11,907 bases of DNA from CAZQFS01 sp964592755 (GCA_964592755.1 CAZQFS010000094.1:1-11907), one strand, 5' to 3'. Shown: positions 1 through 7,203, counted from the stretch's first letter. A program made the numbers and translations. Notes: generated by a model from the sequence alone, not told the origin.

Positions 1-19
1 GCCCGGGCATGGAAGAGGT

Positions 20-47
20 CCGCGCCCGGCATGTGAGCCGGGCGCGG
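20..47 (-). terminator. Strong hairpin after glutamate dehydrogenase
   Basis: An 11-base perfect inverted repeat (20-30 and 37-47, arm CCGCGCCCGGC) with a six-base loop lies 34 bases beyond the dehydrogenase stop codon. Read on the minus strand it is followed by ACCTCTTCC, which is pyrimidine-rich but not a true U-tract. It could be a weak intrinsic terminator or a 3'-end stabilising hairpin. The arms and position are seen directly; the function is inferred. Confidence 0.55.
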
Positions 48-81
48 ATTGCGGGAGGACAGACCCGCCAGGGACAGACCG

Positions 82-1401
82 TCACGGAAATATTCCGCGT
101 TCTTTGTAGACCTTCTCCAGTCGCGCCAGGGCGACGACATAGGCCGCGGTTCGCCAGTCAACGTCATACTGACGGGCCGTTTCGCGAACGCGACCGTAGG
201 CGGCGACAATCCGCTTGTAGAGCTTGCAGTCAACTTCCTGGAGCTCCCAGGATTCGCTGCGCTTGTTCTGCAGCCATTCGAAGTAGCTGACGATGACGCC
301 GCCGGAGTTGCAGAGGATGTCGGGCAGCAGGTCGATACCCCGCTCCCTGAGGATCCGGTCGCCGTCCGGGTCGGTCGGCCCGTTGGCCCCTTCGGCCACA
401 AGCTTGACGTTGAGCAGGGATGCGGTCGCGCCGGTGATCTGGTTCTCGAGGGCGGCCGGAATCATGATGTCAGCCTTGGTCCTGAGGAAGGCAAGGTGCG
501 TCGAAGCCCGGGCTCTGGGATAACCGGCAACACCGCCCTTGTTCCTTACGTAGCGGGCCAGGTCGTCGGGGTCAATGCCGGAGCTGTTCTCGATCACCCC
601 GGTGACGTCCTCCACGGCGATGAGCCGTGAGCCGAATGGCTTGAGCAGGCGGGCAGCCCACGAGCCGACATTGCCGAATCCCTGCACAACGTAGGTCGCG
701 TCCTTCAGGTCGAAACTGCGGTCTTTGGCCCACTCGCGAATCATGAAGACAACACCCTGGCCCGTGGCCTTTTCTCGTCCCAGGCTGCCGCCCGACTCGA
801 TCGGCTTGCCGGTAACCACGTGCAGCATCCGCTGCCGTTCATGCGCCGGCATCATCGACTGATAGGTATCGAGAATCCATGCCATTATCTGGGAATTAGT
901 GTTCACGTCCGGGGCCGGAATGTCGTACTCGGGTCCGATGGTGTTGCCCAGGGCAAAGGTGAAGCGGCGCGTTATCCGCTCCAGCTCGGTCAAAGAGTAC
1001 TTCGAAGGGTCCATCTGGATGCCGCCTTTGCCTCCGCCGAACGGGATGTCGGCAATAGCCGACTTCCACGTCATCCAGGTGGCCAGCGCGCGCACCTCGT
1101 CGATGTCCACGGCCGGATGGAATCTCAAACCGCCCTTGAATGGGCCGAGGGCATTGTTGTGCTGCACCCGGTATCCGGTGAAGACTTCAATCCGGCCGTC
1201 GTCCATCTTCACGGGAAAGTGGACCACGACCTCGTTCATTGTGTTCGACAGGATTTTGCGGATGTTCGGGTCGAGCTTCATCAGGTCCGCGGCCCGATTG
1301 AACTGAATCGTCACGTCATCGTAAACACTGCGTTCTCGGCCCTCGCCGCCGCCCGATGCACGAACTCGTCGGCTGCGGGCCACTGCCGTTGTCACACTCA
1401 T
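82..1401 (-). CDS. gdhA: Glutamate dehydrogenase, hexameric (GdhA type)
   Basis: This 439-residue cytosolic enzyme interconverts glutamate and 2-oxoglutarate plus ammonium, linking nitrogen assimilation to the citric acid cycle. The substrate-binding GGLRFHP segment (about 90-96), the PFGGGKGG active-site lysine motif (120-127, K125) and PAPDVNT with the catalytic aspartate (D165) are all present. The dinucleotide-binding GFGNVG lies at 241-246. Acidic residues E264-D265 near the end of the second Rossmann strand lean towards NAD rather than NADP, but this is only an inference. The length is slightly above the usual 410-420 because of a 25-residue Arg/Gly-rich N-terminal tail. The ATG at 1401 is supported by GGAGG four bases upstream. 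It lies 79 bases behind the cysteine-module gene on the same strand, with no clear promoter of its own, so co-transcription from the upstream sigma-54 promoter is likely. Confidence 0.97.
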   Translation of the reverse strand: MSVTTAVARSRRVRASGGGEGRERSVYDDVTIQFNRAADLMKLDPNIRKILSNTMNEVVVHFPVKMDDGRIEVFTGYRVQHNNALGPFKGGLRFHPAVDIDEVRALATWMTWKSAIADIPFGGGKGGIQMDPSKYSLTELERITRRFTFALGNTIGPEYDIPAPDVNTNSQIMAWILDTYQSMMPAHERQRMLHVVTGKPIESGGSLGREKATGQGVVFMIREWAKDRSFDLKDATYVVQGFGNVGSWAARLLKPFGSRLIAVEDVTGVIENSSGIDPDDLARYVRNKGGVAGYPRARASTHLAFLRTKADIMIPAALENQITGATASLLNVKLVAEGANGPTDPDGDRILRERGIDLLPDILCNSGGVIVSYFEWLQNKRSESWELQEVDCKLYKRIVAAYGRVRETARQYDVDWRTAAYVVALARLEKVYKERGIFP

Positions 1402-1431
1402 CTATCCTCCGTTCTTGCTGCCGTTGGCTCT

Positions 1432-1470
1432 GCGACCGGGCCGGCTCAGCGCCGCTGCGCCTGCGGTCGC
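1432..1470 (-). other. Structured spacer between cysteine-protein and gdhA genes
   Basis: The 79-base spacer contains the inverted repeat GCGACCG/CGGTCGC (1432-1438 and 1464-1470), enclosing a very G/C-rich 25-base centre that can fold further. No U-run follows on the minus strand, so it does not look like a terminator. It could protect or process the mRNA between two genes needed at different levels. The repeat is seen; the role is speculative. Confidence 0.25.
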
Positions 1471-1480
1471 CGCTGCCGGG

Positions 1481-1831
1481 TTACTGATACTCCTCGCAAT
1501 GCCAGACGCCGGTGTCGACGTCACGGATGGCGCAATTGTCCCTGTTGTCGCAGTTGACACACAAACCCTTGTACTTGTCCCATTCGTTCATCTCCTCAAG
1601 GGTCGGTGACTGAACCTCAGTCGGCTGCACCTCGACAACCGGCGGCGTGTAGCAGTCGAACTCTTCGCAGAACAGCACGGGCTGGTCTGAGTTCTTGACA
1701 TACGAGCAGTTGCGCACATGATTGCAGGTTGAGCACAGTCCACGGACCGGCTTCGCCTCAACCGCCGGCCTATGGGGCTTGGGCAGGCTGGGCCTGACTG
1801 CAGCTCGACGCTTTGTGGTAGCTATTGACAT
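1481..1831 (-). CDS. Small protein with duplicated four-cysteine module
   Basis: I do not recognise a named family for this 116-residue soluble protein. It contains two copies of the pattern G-L-C-x2-C-x5-C-x(11-12)-C-E-E-[FY]: C33, C36, C42, C55 and C91, C94, C100, C112. The second copy ends the protein. Between them is an acidic Pro/Val linker, and the first 30 residues are basic and proline-rich. Four regularly spaced cysteines per module suggest binding of one zinc or iron ion each, or a redox role; no catalytic motif is visible. The start at 1831 is well supported by GGAGG eight bases upstream. A sigma-54-type promoter lies about 80 bases upstream and the adjacent gene encodes a sigma-54 activator, so it is probably the first gene of that regulator's target operon, with gdhA behind it. 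Confidence 0.85.
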   Translation of the reverse strand: MSIATTKRRAAVRPSLPKPHRPAVEAKPVRGLCSTCNHVRNCSYVKNSDQPVLFCEEFDCYTPPVVEVQPTEVQSPTLEEMNEWDKYKGLCVNCDNRDNCAIRDVDTGVWHCEEYQ

Positions 1832-1922
1832 CAGAATCCTCCACTTTCTCCCCGGCAGCTAGTGCGGCCAGGGTTTGGTTCTTCATTTCTCTCAGTGATC
1901 TCAGGCACTCGGTATCCTATGA

Positions 1923-1939
1923 AGCAGAACCTGTGCCAG
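1923..1939 (-). promoter_or_regulatory. Sigma-54 (-24/-12) promoter
   Basis: On the minus strand the sequence CTGGCACAGGTTCTGCT has the invariant GG (1937-1936) and GC (1925-1924) separated by exactly ten bases. It matches the RpoN consensus TGGCACG-N4-TTGCW at all but two positions. The predicted transcript start is near 1912, giving a leader of about 80 bases to the ATG at 1831. The gene immediately upstream encodes a sigma-54-dependent activator, which makes a chance match less likely. Confidence 0.75.
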
Positions 1940-2040
1940 CAGTTCGGGACGAGGGTTGCTTGCTGCGTCTTTTGTAAGTTGCCTAACTAGGAGAGATAGA
2001 CAGTCGTCGTGGAGCTACTCGGATAGCGGGCGCGAGCCGT

Positions 2041-2088
2041 AGGCCGGGGAATAAATCCCCAGTGGGGAACTTCTCCCCGATTGGGCCT
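2041..2088. promoter_or_regulatory. Paired palindromes, candidate activator-binding site
   Basis: Two near-identical palindromes, GGGGAATAAATCCCC (2046-2060) and GGGGAACTTCTCCCC (2064-2078), sit 18 bases apart centre to centre. They are framed by a third inverted repeat, AGGCC/GGCCT (2041-2045 and 2084-2088), that touches the response regulator's stop codon. They lie at about -141 and -159 relative to the predicted sigma-54 start, the usual place for paired enhancer sites of NtrC-type activators. As RNA they could instead fold as a three-way structure ending the regulator mRNA, but no U-tract follows. Confidence 0.5.
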
Positions 2089-3433
2089 ATGATGGAGGGC
2101 TGAGCTTTGTCAGTTTCTCGCGCAATGTCTTGCGGTCAATGCCCAGTATTTCTGCTGCGCGGGTCTTGTTGCCTCCGACGCTGGCGAGCACGTTCCGGAT
2201 GTGCTCGAACTCGACCTCGGCCAGGGTCCGGCGCCGCCCGCTCTCCCGGGCAGCGGAGAACCGCATGTGTTCCGGCAGGTCCGGGACGTCAATTTGAGGG
2301 GCGTCGGTCATCACGACCAGCCGCTGGATAACATTCTCCAGCTCGCGCACGTTGCCGGGCCAGTAGTAGCCGGTGAGTACCTCGAGCGCACCTGGTGTCA
2401 GGGTCGGAACCGGCTTGCCGTACTCGCGCGCGAACTTGGTGAGGAAATGGCGGGCCAGCAGCAGTACGTCCTGGTCCCGCTCGCGCAACGGCGGCACGAC
2501 GACGGTTATCACGTTCAGCCGGAAAAAGAGGTCCTCGCGAAACGCCCGCTTCTCCACCAGACTCAGCAGGTCCTTGTTCGTGGCGGCGATAATCCGCACG
2601 TCTACCTTACGCGCCCGGTTGTCGCCGACCATGCAGACCTCGCGGTCCTGCAGGACCCGCAGCAGCTTGACCTGCATCGCGGCACTCGTCTCGCTGATTT
2701 CGTCCAGGAAGATAGTTCCACCTTCGGCCGTCTGGAAAAACCCGGCCCGGGTCTCGAGAGCACCGGTGAAAGCTCCTTTGACGTAGCCGAACAGCTCGCT
2801 TTCGAGCAGACCTTCGGGTATGCCGCCGCAGTTCACCGGCACGAAAGGGGCCGACGCCCGGGGACTGGAGTAATGGACCGCGCGCGCGACGAGTTCCTTG
2901 CCGGTGCCGCTGTCGCCGGTAATCAGGACCGTTGCCGATGTCGCTGCCGCCTTGGTAATCGCGGAGAAGACGCGCTGCATCGCCGCCGATTCGCCCAGCA
3001 GACCGGGGTGGACCGCGTCACCGGTCGGTGCCAGCGCGCGGCTGGCCAGTCTCACCTTCAGTTTCCTGAGCGCCCGCTGCACCGCGGCCAGCAGTTCTTC
3101 CTCGGTGAACGGCTTGGGCAGGTACTCCTCGGCCCCGGACTTCACCGCCTGCACCGCACCTTCGACCGTGGCGTAGCCGGTGACCATCATCACCTCGGTG
3201 TCGTGCAGATTCTGCCGAACATGACGGACAAGGTCGAGCCCGTTCACGCCGGGCATCTTCAGGTCGGTAATCACGAGGTCAACGTGCGTGTCGGCAAGGA
3301 CCTTCAGCGCCTCGGCCACGCTCGGCGCGGTCAGGACACAATACCCGTGGGCGGTCAGATTGCGCTGAAGCAGCTCCAGCATCGTCGGGGCGTCGTCAAC
3401 GACCAGAAGTCGCGTCTGCGGTTCACCGGCCAT
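2087..3433 (-). CDS. Sigma-54-dependent response regulator, NtrC/AtoC type
   Basis: This 448-residue protein has a receiver domain (about 8-120: acidic pocket D13-D14, phosphoacceptor D57, T85, K107). An AAA+ sigma-54 activation domain (about 145-380) follows, with Walker A GDSGTGKE (173-180), the sigma-54-contacting GAFTGA loop (220-225), Walker B IFLDE (D244-E245) and arginine-finger region R299/R305. A Fis-type helix-turn-helix sits at the C-terminus (about 405-445). All residues needed for phosphorylation, ATP hydrolysis and sigma-54 remodelling are intact. I chose the ATG at 3433 because AGAGGAGAG lies just upstream and the next residues open the receiver domain; an upstream ATG at 3505 would add 24 residues lying inside the kinase gene. 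It overlaps the kinase by 11 bases, so the two are translationally coupled partners. The nearest likely target is the sigma-54 promoter at 1923-1939. Confidence 0.97.
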   Translation of the reverse strand: MAGEPQTRLLVVDDAPTMLELLQRNLTAHGYCVLTAPSVAEALKVLADTHVDLVITDLKMPGVNGLDLVRHVRQNLHDTEVMMVTGYATVEGAVQAVKSGAEEYLPKPFTEEELLAAVQRALRKLKVRLASRALAPTGDAVHPGLLGESAAMQRVFSAITKAAATSATVLITGDSGTGKELVARAVHYSSPRASAPFVPVNCGGIPEGLLESELFGYVKGAFTGALETRAGFFQTAEGGTIFLDEISETSAAMQVKLLRVLQDREVCMVGDNRARKVDVRIIAATNKDLLSLVEKRAFREDLFFRLNVITVVVPPLRERDQDVLLLARHFLTKFAREYGKPVPTLTPGALEVLTGYYWPGNVRELENVIQRLVVMTDAPQIDVPDLPEHMRFSAARESGRRRTLAEVEFEHIRNVLASVGGNKTRAAEILGIDRKTLREKLTKLSPPS

Positions 3434-5159
3434 CGCGCTCGCTCTCCTCTTCTGACCCCTTGACCGGCAGCAGGACCCGGAAGGTCGTCCCTCTGCCCGG
3501 CTCACTGCTCACCTCGATTCTGCCGGCATGGCCGGTGACGATGCCGTGCACGACCGGCAGGCCGAGCCCGGTTCCCTCGCCAACACCCTTGGTGGTGAAG
3601 AACGGGACGAAAATCTGACGCCTGACTTCCTCGCTCATACCGATGCCGGTATCCTCGACCGCCAGCACCACATGGCCATCCTCGTGGGTCGTGCGTATCG
3701 TCAGCCTGCCTCCATTGGGCATGGCCTGAATCGCGTTGACCACGAGGTTGACAAGCACCTGGTGCAACTGTCCGGGGTCGGCGACAATATCGGGCAGATC
3801 CTCGGCCGTGACCCGGACCAGCTCGATTCCCGACCTGGCGCAGCGGGCGGCAAGGAAATAGAGTCCCTCATGAATCAGCTCGTTGAGCGCGACGCGGGTC
3901 TTGGTCGGCGGCTTCTGACGAGCGAAGAGCATCAACTTGGAAACTATCTCGCGCGCATGGAGCGCGGCGCTGACGACCTTCTCTACGTCACGGGCCGCAG
4001 ACAAAGGCAGGTCAGGTGTCTTCAGCAGGAGCTGGCCGAACCCGAGCACGCTGCTGAGCGGTTCGTTCAGCTCGTGCGCCACGCCCGCGGCCAGTTGGCC
4101 GATGGTCGCGAGCCGGTCAGCGTGTCGCAACTGCGCTTCGAGGCCGATGCGTTCCTCCTCCACCTGCTGATGTTCGAGCACAAGCGCAAGCTGCTTCGCC
4201 ACCGCGTCAATCAGACTCCGTTCCTCTTTCAGGAACGGCCCTTCGTCCAGCTCCGGCATCGGTCGGGAGTAGCAGACCTCGACCGCTCCGCGTAGACGGC
4301 CGCGCACGACAATGGGAGAGGACTGCACGCCGTACCCGTCGGTGAAGTCGCCCGCGACATAGCTCCTGCCGTCAACCGTTATCCGCGCCGACGCAATCTC
4401 AGGATAGAGCCAGGCAGGGGGAAGAAGCGCGGCCACCTCCTGCAGATTCTCGCCCAGGGTCATGCCCGGCCGCTCCAGCACCCGGTCAATGCCGTAGAGG
4501 CAGGTCAGCTCCTTCACCCGTTCGCGCAGGGCCGCCTGCGCGCGCCGGTCGGCCAGGGCAACGCCGATGGTCTGGACCACCCCTTCGTAGAAGCCTATAT
4601 CGTAGCGGCGGAAAACCGCCGGCTCCTGAGCCCAGAACAACACCAGGCCGTGGCTGTCCTCGCTGACCGTGAAGCGGACGATGGCGAGCGACCGGTGGGT
4701 TGCGCCGATGTTCGTCTCGACCCATCCCTCGGGCGACGAGAGCAGGATGGGCTTCGAAGTGTCGTCGGTCCAGAAGCTGCCGTTGGCGGTGAACTGGGGC
4801 GACAGCAGGCCCAGGTTCCCGAGCATGACGCGCTGGCACAGTAGTGAAAGGCCCGGGGTGTCACCGGGACACGCGGCAGGCTCAGGTTCGCCTCTCAGCT
4901 TCCTCGTCACCATGTCGAAGTGATATGAAGCCGGGTCGCCGCGGCGCAGCGTTCCACAGAAAAACCGCTTGCCGTCATTGACCCTGATGCCGATTTCGTC
5001 AACCTCGGAGAACTCGACGAGCAGATGCAGCACTTCGCGCACGAACTCGATGCGCCGCACGCCCTGATTTGCTGAGCGCAGGATTTCCCGCGTAAGGCCG
5101 CTGAACTCCTTCGCAAGCTGGTGGTTGTTGCCGGGCTCGTTGTCGGATGCTGCGTTCAT
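3423..5159 (-). CDS. Sensor histidine kinase with GAF-like input domains
   Basis: This 578-residue kinase has no hydrophobic segments long enough to span a membrane, so it should sense a cytoplasmic signal. Residues about 25-215 and 220-340 look like two GAF-type sensory domains, joined by a helical Arg/Glu-rich stretch. The dimerisation/phosphoacceptor domain holds the H-box GVAHELNEP with H362. The ATP-binding domain has the N-box (N475 in VVNAIQAMP), G1 box VEDTGIGM, F box FVPFFTTK and G2 box GTGLGLPVV. It resembles NtrB/AtoS-type kinases that pair with sigma-54 activators, and the partner follows with an 11-base overlap. The ATG at 5159 has only a loose upstream AGGATGG. A sigma-70-like promoter at 5374-5401 would give a leader of about 200 bases. 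The ligand cannot be inferred. Confidence 0.96.
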   Translation of the reverse strand: MNAASDNEPGNNHQLAKEFSGLTREILRSANQGVRRIEFVREVLHLLVEFSEVDEIGIRVNDGKRFFCGTLRRGDPASYHFDMVTRKLRGEPEPAACPGDTPGLSLLCQRVMLGNLGLLSPQFTANGSFWTDDTSKPILLSSPEGWVETNIGATHRSLAIVRFTVSEDSHGLVLFWAQEPAVFRRYDIGFYEGVVQTIGVALADRRAQAALRERVKELTCLYGIDRVLERPGMTLGENLQEVAALLPPAWLYPEIASARITVDGRSYVAGDFTDGYGVQSSPIVVRGRLRGAVEVCYSRPMPELDEGPFLKEERSLIDAVAKQLALVLEHQQVEEERIGLEAQLRHADRLATIGQLAAGVAHELNEPLSSVLGFGQLLLKTPDLPLSAARDVEKVVSAALHAREIVSKLMLFARQKPPTKTRVALNELIHEGLYFLAARCARSGIELVRVTAEDLPDIVADPGQLHQVLVNLVVNAIQAMPNGGRLTIRTTHEDGHVVLAVEDTGIGMSEEVRRQIFVPFFTTKGVGEGTGLGLPVVHGIVTGHAGRIEVSSEPGRGTTFRVLLPVKGSEEESERDGR

Positions 5160-5322
5160 GCCGGACCGGCAACCATCCTGCCGCCGGTGGAATCATTCCG
5201 ATTCGATGCTGCCGGGTCGCTTTGCGGGCCACAACCTGCGAAGCCCGATTCACCGGAGTCCCTTCGACAGAGACCACCGCAATACTGCATGGCCATTGCT
5301 CCTGACCGGGTTGGTCGGGAGA

Positions 5323-5344
5323 ACATCAGTCGGGACTGAGATGT
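5323..5344 (-). other. Small hairpin in kinase leader
   Basis: TCAGT-CGGG-ACTGA (5326-5339), extended by CATC/GATG with one bulged base, lies just after the predicted transcript start of the kinase operon. It could stabilise the 5' end of the mRNA. It is short, so it may mean nothing. Confidence 0.2.
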
Positions 5345-5373
5345 CATCGTGACGTCGCAGGACGACGCACCGA

Positions 5374-5401
5374 ATTATAGCCCTCAGCCGGTTGGGGTCA
5401 A
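5374..5401 (-). promoter_or_regulatory. Sigma-70-type promoter for kinase-regulator operon
   Basis: On the minus strand, TTGACC (5401-5396) and a perfect TATAAT (5379-5374) are separated by 16 bases. The predicted start is near 5367, about 208 bases before the kinase ATG. No other promoter-like pair is evident nearer the gene, so the two-component operon probably has constitutive housekeeping transcription. Confidence 0.6.
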
Positions 5402-5871
5402 CGCCGGGTGTCAAGCCGGGACAGAGAGGGATGGAATCACTGGTCGCCTGTCGCGATGGACAACTGACCCGGACTGCGTCTTCGGAGCTCCTGACCGTCG
5501 AAGCGGCGCAGCCGGCGCGGCGTTCGCCCGGAATCGAACGCTTCATCCAGCAGTCAGGCGGGCGCAGTCTCCCGGTGCAGGTCGAGCGAAACGAGGCGTG
5601 CGGCAAGGTGTTCTGACTGCCGTGCAACAAGCCCTGCGCGAAACTGAAGCCAGAGCCGCAACAAGAGCCGACGCCAGTGCTGAGGCGCGAGCTTCCAGCC
5701 TCGGGGCAGGGATTGACGCAGGGCACTGCTTCGCGTACAGAGCAGGCCCTGATGCGGACACAGGCGCGCCGGATTGCGCACCGGTCGTGCATCCTGGGAC
5801 CACGGCCAAAGCCGCGGCGTCGGGCGCTCGCGAAGCCCCTCTCCAGACCGCTCCCCCCTGGGGGTTCAGAA

Positions 5872-5898
5872 ACGCGACTTCCATCGCCTAAGTCGCGT
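5872..5898. promoter_or_regulatory. Inverted repeat upstream of XRE gene promoter
   Basis: ACGCGACTT (5872-5880) and AAGTCGCGT (5890-5898) form a perfect nine-base dyad with a nine-base centre, 30 bases before the -35 element of the XRE gene. It could be an operator, perhaps for the XRE protein itself. Alternatively it is a hairpin ending a minus-strand transcript, but no gene there needs one. The dyad is seen; the function is inferred. Confidence 0.35.
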
Positions 5899-5928
5899 AG
5901 AGTAGGGTAGTTGCCTAACTTGTCCGGC

Positions 5929-5957
5929 TTGCAGACCACTTAGTCTTTCAGTATAAT
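5929..5957 (+). promoter_or_regulatory. Promoter of XRE-domain gene
   Basis: A perfect TATAAT (5952-5957) has TTGCAG (5929-5934, three of six consensus matches) 17 bases upstream. Transcription would start near 5964, only about 15 bases before the ATG at 5979. The mRNA would have a very short leader with at most a poor ribosome binding site (AGAAAGAG, 5961-5968). Confidence 0.55.
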
Positions 5958-5978
5958 GACAGAAAGAGCCAAACAGCC

Positions 5979-6995
5979 ATGAAGCGTTGTGCTGATACGG
6001 GCAGGTTCACGCCTGAGCTGGGCGCACGGCTGCGCTCCTTGCGCGAGCGGGCAGGCCTGACTCAGGCCCAGTTGATGGCGCGGGCAGGCCGGACCGGCAA
6101 AGGCGCAGCAGCTCTTGCCAGCCGGTTGGAGTGCGGCAGAGTGCCCTATCCGTCGTTCGGGTTTGTTGCCGACTACCTGCGTGGATGCGGGGCCGGCTTC
6201 TCTGACCTGCTCGACCTGCTTGAGCCGCTCACGGCCCTTCCGCCTGAGCCGGGGCCGACGGTTCAGCCGAGCCAGATAGCCATGACCGAGCAGCCTGAAG
6301 CTCGACAGCACCGGCTCGAGGCGTTCAGGAACGCCATCCTCGAAAGCAGGCCGCTGCAAGAGACCCTGGAACAACTGGTAGACAGCCACGGCTGGGAGCT
6401 GAAGCCTGCCCAGCGCAAGTGGCTGGTGAAGACCGCCCGCGGCATCTGCCGGGCACACTGGCGTTGGCCCAAACGTAAGCGGCGGCACTGGGAGCGGCGG
6501 GTGGACAGAGGCGTGGCGGCGTGCGCGAAGAAGCGCATCGACCCGGCCAAGGTGCAGGTCCTGGGCGAGGAGATATACGAAGTGCTCAAGGCGCTGGAGG
6601 ATACACTCGTCTACTCCCGGTCTGCGACCCTGGTCAGCCTGGGCAAAGCGACCGTAAAAGAGAAGCTGTGGGACGAGCGGCGTACCAGGCTCGACCACGC
6701 CCGTCGGATGAAGGCATATGTCCAGTCGCAGGTCCAGCGTGCGGCGCACGAGACGCTCGAGCCGCTTGTGGCAGAAGGGTTCGTGCTCAAGCGACTGAGC
6801 GGCGCTGCGCGCATCATCGCGGCGATTGCGGCCGAGCCGGAGCTCGACCTCGAACTCAGGCGACGCATGATTGCCGACTACGCCGCGACGTGGAAGAGCC
6901 GGCCCGAGCAGGCAATCAAGGCGGGCGAAGCCGCGCTCGCCGCGTGGGAGAAGTACAAGGTGATGATTCCGCCCGACCCGGACGCCGGGTCCTGA
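5979..6995 (+). CDS. XRE-type DNA-binding protein with long unknown C-terminus
   Basis: This 338-residue soluble protein begins with a Cro/C1-type helix-turn-helix (about 14-70), readable from LRSLRERAGLTQAQL through the degenerate recognition helix. The first turn is unusually long and Gly/Ala-rich (RTGKGAAALASRL). Residues 80-110 form a Pro-rich linker. The rest (about 110-330) is alpha-helical and charged, with a Trp/Arg-rich patch at 161-174 (HWRWPKRKRRHWERRV region) that could bind nucleic acid or protein. I recognise no enzymatic motif. The gene stands alone, with its own promoter and terminator-like structure. It may be a stand-alone regulator or an orphan part of a mobile or defence module; nothing in the sequence links it firmly to its neighbours. 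The ATG is fixed by the close promoter. Confidence 0.85.
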   Translation: MKRCADTGRFTPELGARLRSLRERAGLTQAQLMARAGRTGKGAAALASRLECGRVPYPSFGFVADYLRGCGAGFSDLLDLLEPLTALPPEPGPTVQPSQIAMTEQPEARQHRLEAFRNAILESRPLQETLEQLVDSHGWELKPAQRKWLVKTARGICRAHWRWPKRKRRHWERRVDRGVAACAKKRIDPAKVQVLGEEIYEVLKALEDTLVYSRSATLVSLGKATVKEKLWDERRTRLDHARRMKAYVQSQVQRAAHETLEPLVAEGFVLKRLSGAARIIAAIAAEPELDLELRRRMIADYAATWKSRPEQAIKAGEAALAAWEKYKVMIPPDPDAGS

Positions 6996-7022
6996 CCACG
7001 ACCCGCGAAAGCGGCGTCTTTT
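6981..7022 (+). terminator. Terminator-like structure after XRE gene
   Basis: GACGCC (6981-6986) pairs with GGCGTC (7013-7018), which is followed directly by TTTT (7019-7022). GGGTC/GACCC (6987-6991 and 7000-7004) extends the stem inward, or alternatively CCGC-GAAA-GCGG (7003-7014) forms a tetraloop hairpin. The stem contains the stop codon at 6993-6995. The G/C stem plus T-run fits an intrinsic terminator, although the T-run is short. Confidence 0.5.
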
Positions 7023-7174
7023 CGGCAGGAACAGCGATACCTTGCCAGAGCACAATGAAGGCAGGCTCGCCCGACGAGGGGCCATGACTGAACCGAGGGA
7101 CATGACTCGAATGTCGGACATTCCGGACAGTACCCCGAGCTTCTCCGAACCCCGCTGAACAGACGGGCGCCTGC

Positions 7175-7203
7175 TTGACTTGGCTCGGGTTTCCGGCTAT
7201 AAC
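7175..7203 (+). promoter_or_regulatory. Strong sigma-70 promoter
   Basis: TTGACT (7175-7180) and TATAAC (7198-7203) match five of six consensus bases each, with the ideal 17-base spacing. The predicted start is near 7210. The next open frame is the remnant at 7271, and with no terminator seen this promoter could also read into the XRE-nuclease-helicase operon with a leader of about 340 bases. An imperfect inverted repeat, GCTTGACTTGG and CCGAGTCAACC (7173-7183 and 7218-7228), brackets it and could bind a repressor. Confidence 0.65.

Larger units (their letters stand above)
5160..5978. other. 819-base divergent intergenic region
   Basis: This region separates the minus-strand kinase from the plus-strand XRE gene. 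It contains the likely kinase leader (5160-5367), a minus-strand promoter, an inverted repeat at 5872-5898 and a plus-strand promoter. The central 5402-5871 stretch has open frames on both strands, but none has a ribosome binding site, a recognisable motif or protein-like composition; all are rich in Arg, Ala, Pro and Ser as expected of GC-rich non-coding DNA. I see no RNA gene or repeat family there. A decayed gene cannot be excluded. Confidence 0.5.

Noticed and set aside
2201..3463. A 420-codon plus-strand open frame opposite the response regulator
   Set aside because: It is antisense to an unmistakable NtrC-type gene, has no family motif, and is the long shadow frame expected opposite a GC-rich gene.
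3433..3505. Longer response regulator starting at 3505
   Set aside because: The extra 24 residues lie inside the kinase gene and have no receiver-domain character, while the ATG at 3433 has a strong AGAGGAGAG in front.
5851..5864. CCCCCTGGGGG palindrome
   Set aside because: The centre is a single base, so no real hairpin can form, and no promoter or gene end is close by.
1977..5920. The 12-mer AGTTGCCTAACT present at 1977-1988 and again at 5909-5920, both in intergenic DNA
   Set aside because: A few shared 12-mers are expected by chance in a window of this size and the palindromic arms are only four bases, so I do not claim a shared regulatory site.
5250..5939. Open frames of 229 codons (minus) and 180 codons (plus, 5349-5891) in the intergenic region
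   Set aside because: They overlap each other, lack ribosome binding sites and have Arg/Ala/Pro/Ser-rich sequence without protein-like patterning.
5940..7121. A 393-codon minus-strand open frame opposite the XRE gene
   Set aside because: No ribosome binding site or recognisable motif; its composition mirrors the plus-strand gene, which has a clear promoter and helix-turn-helix.
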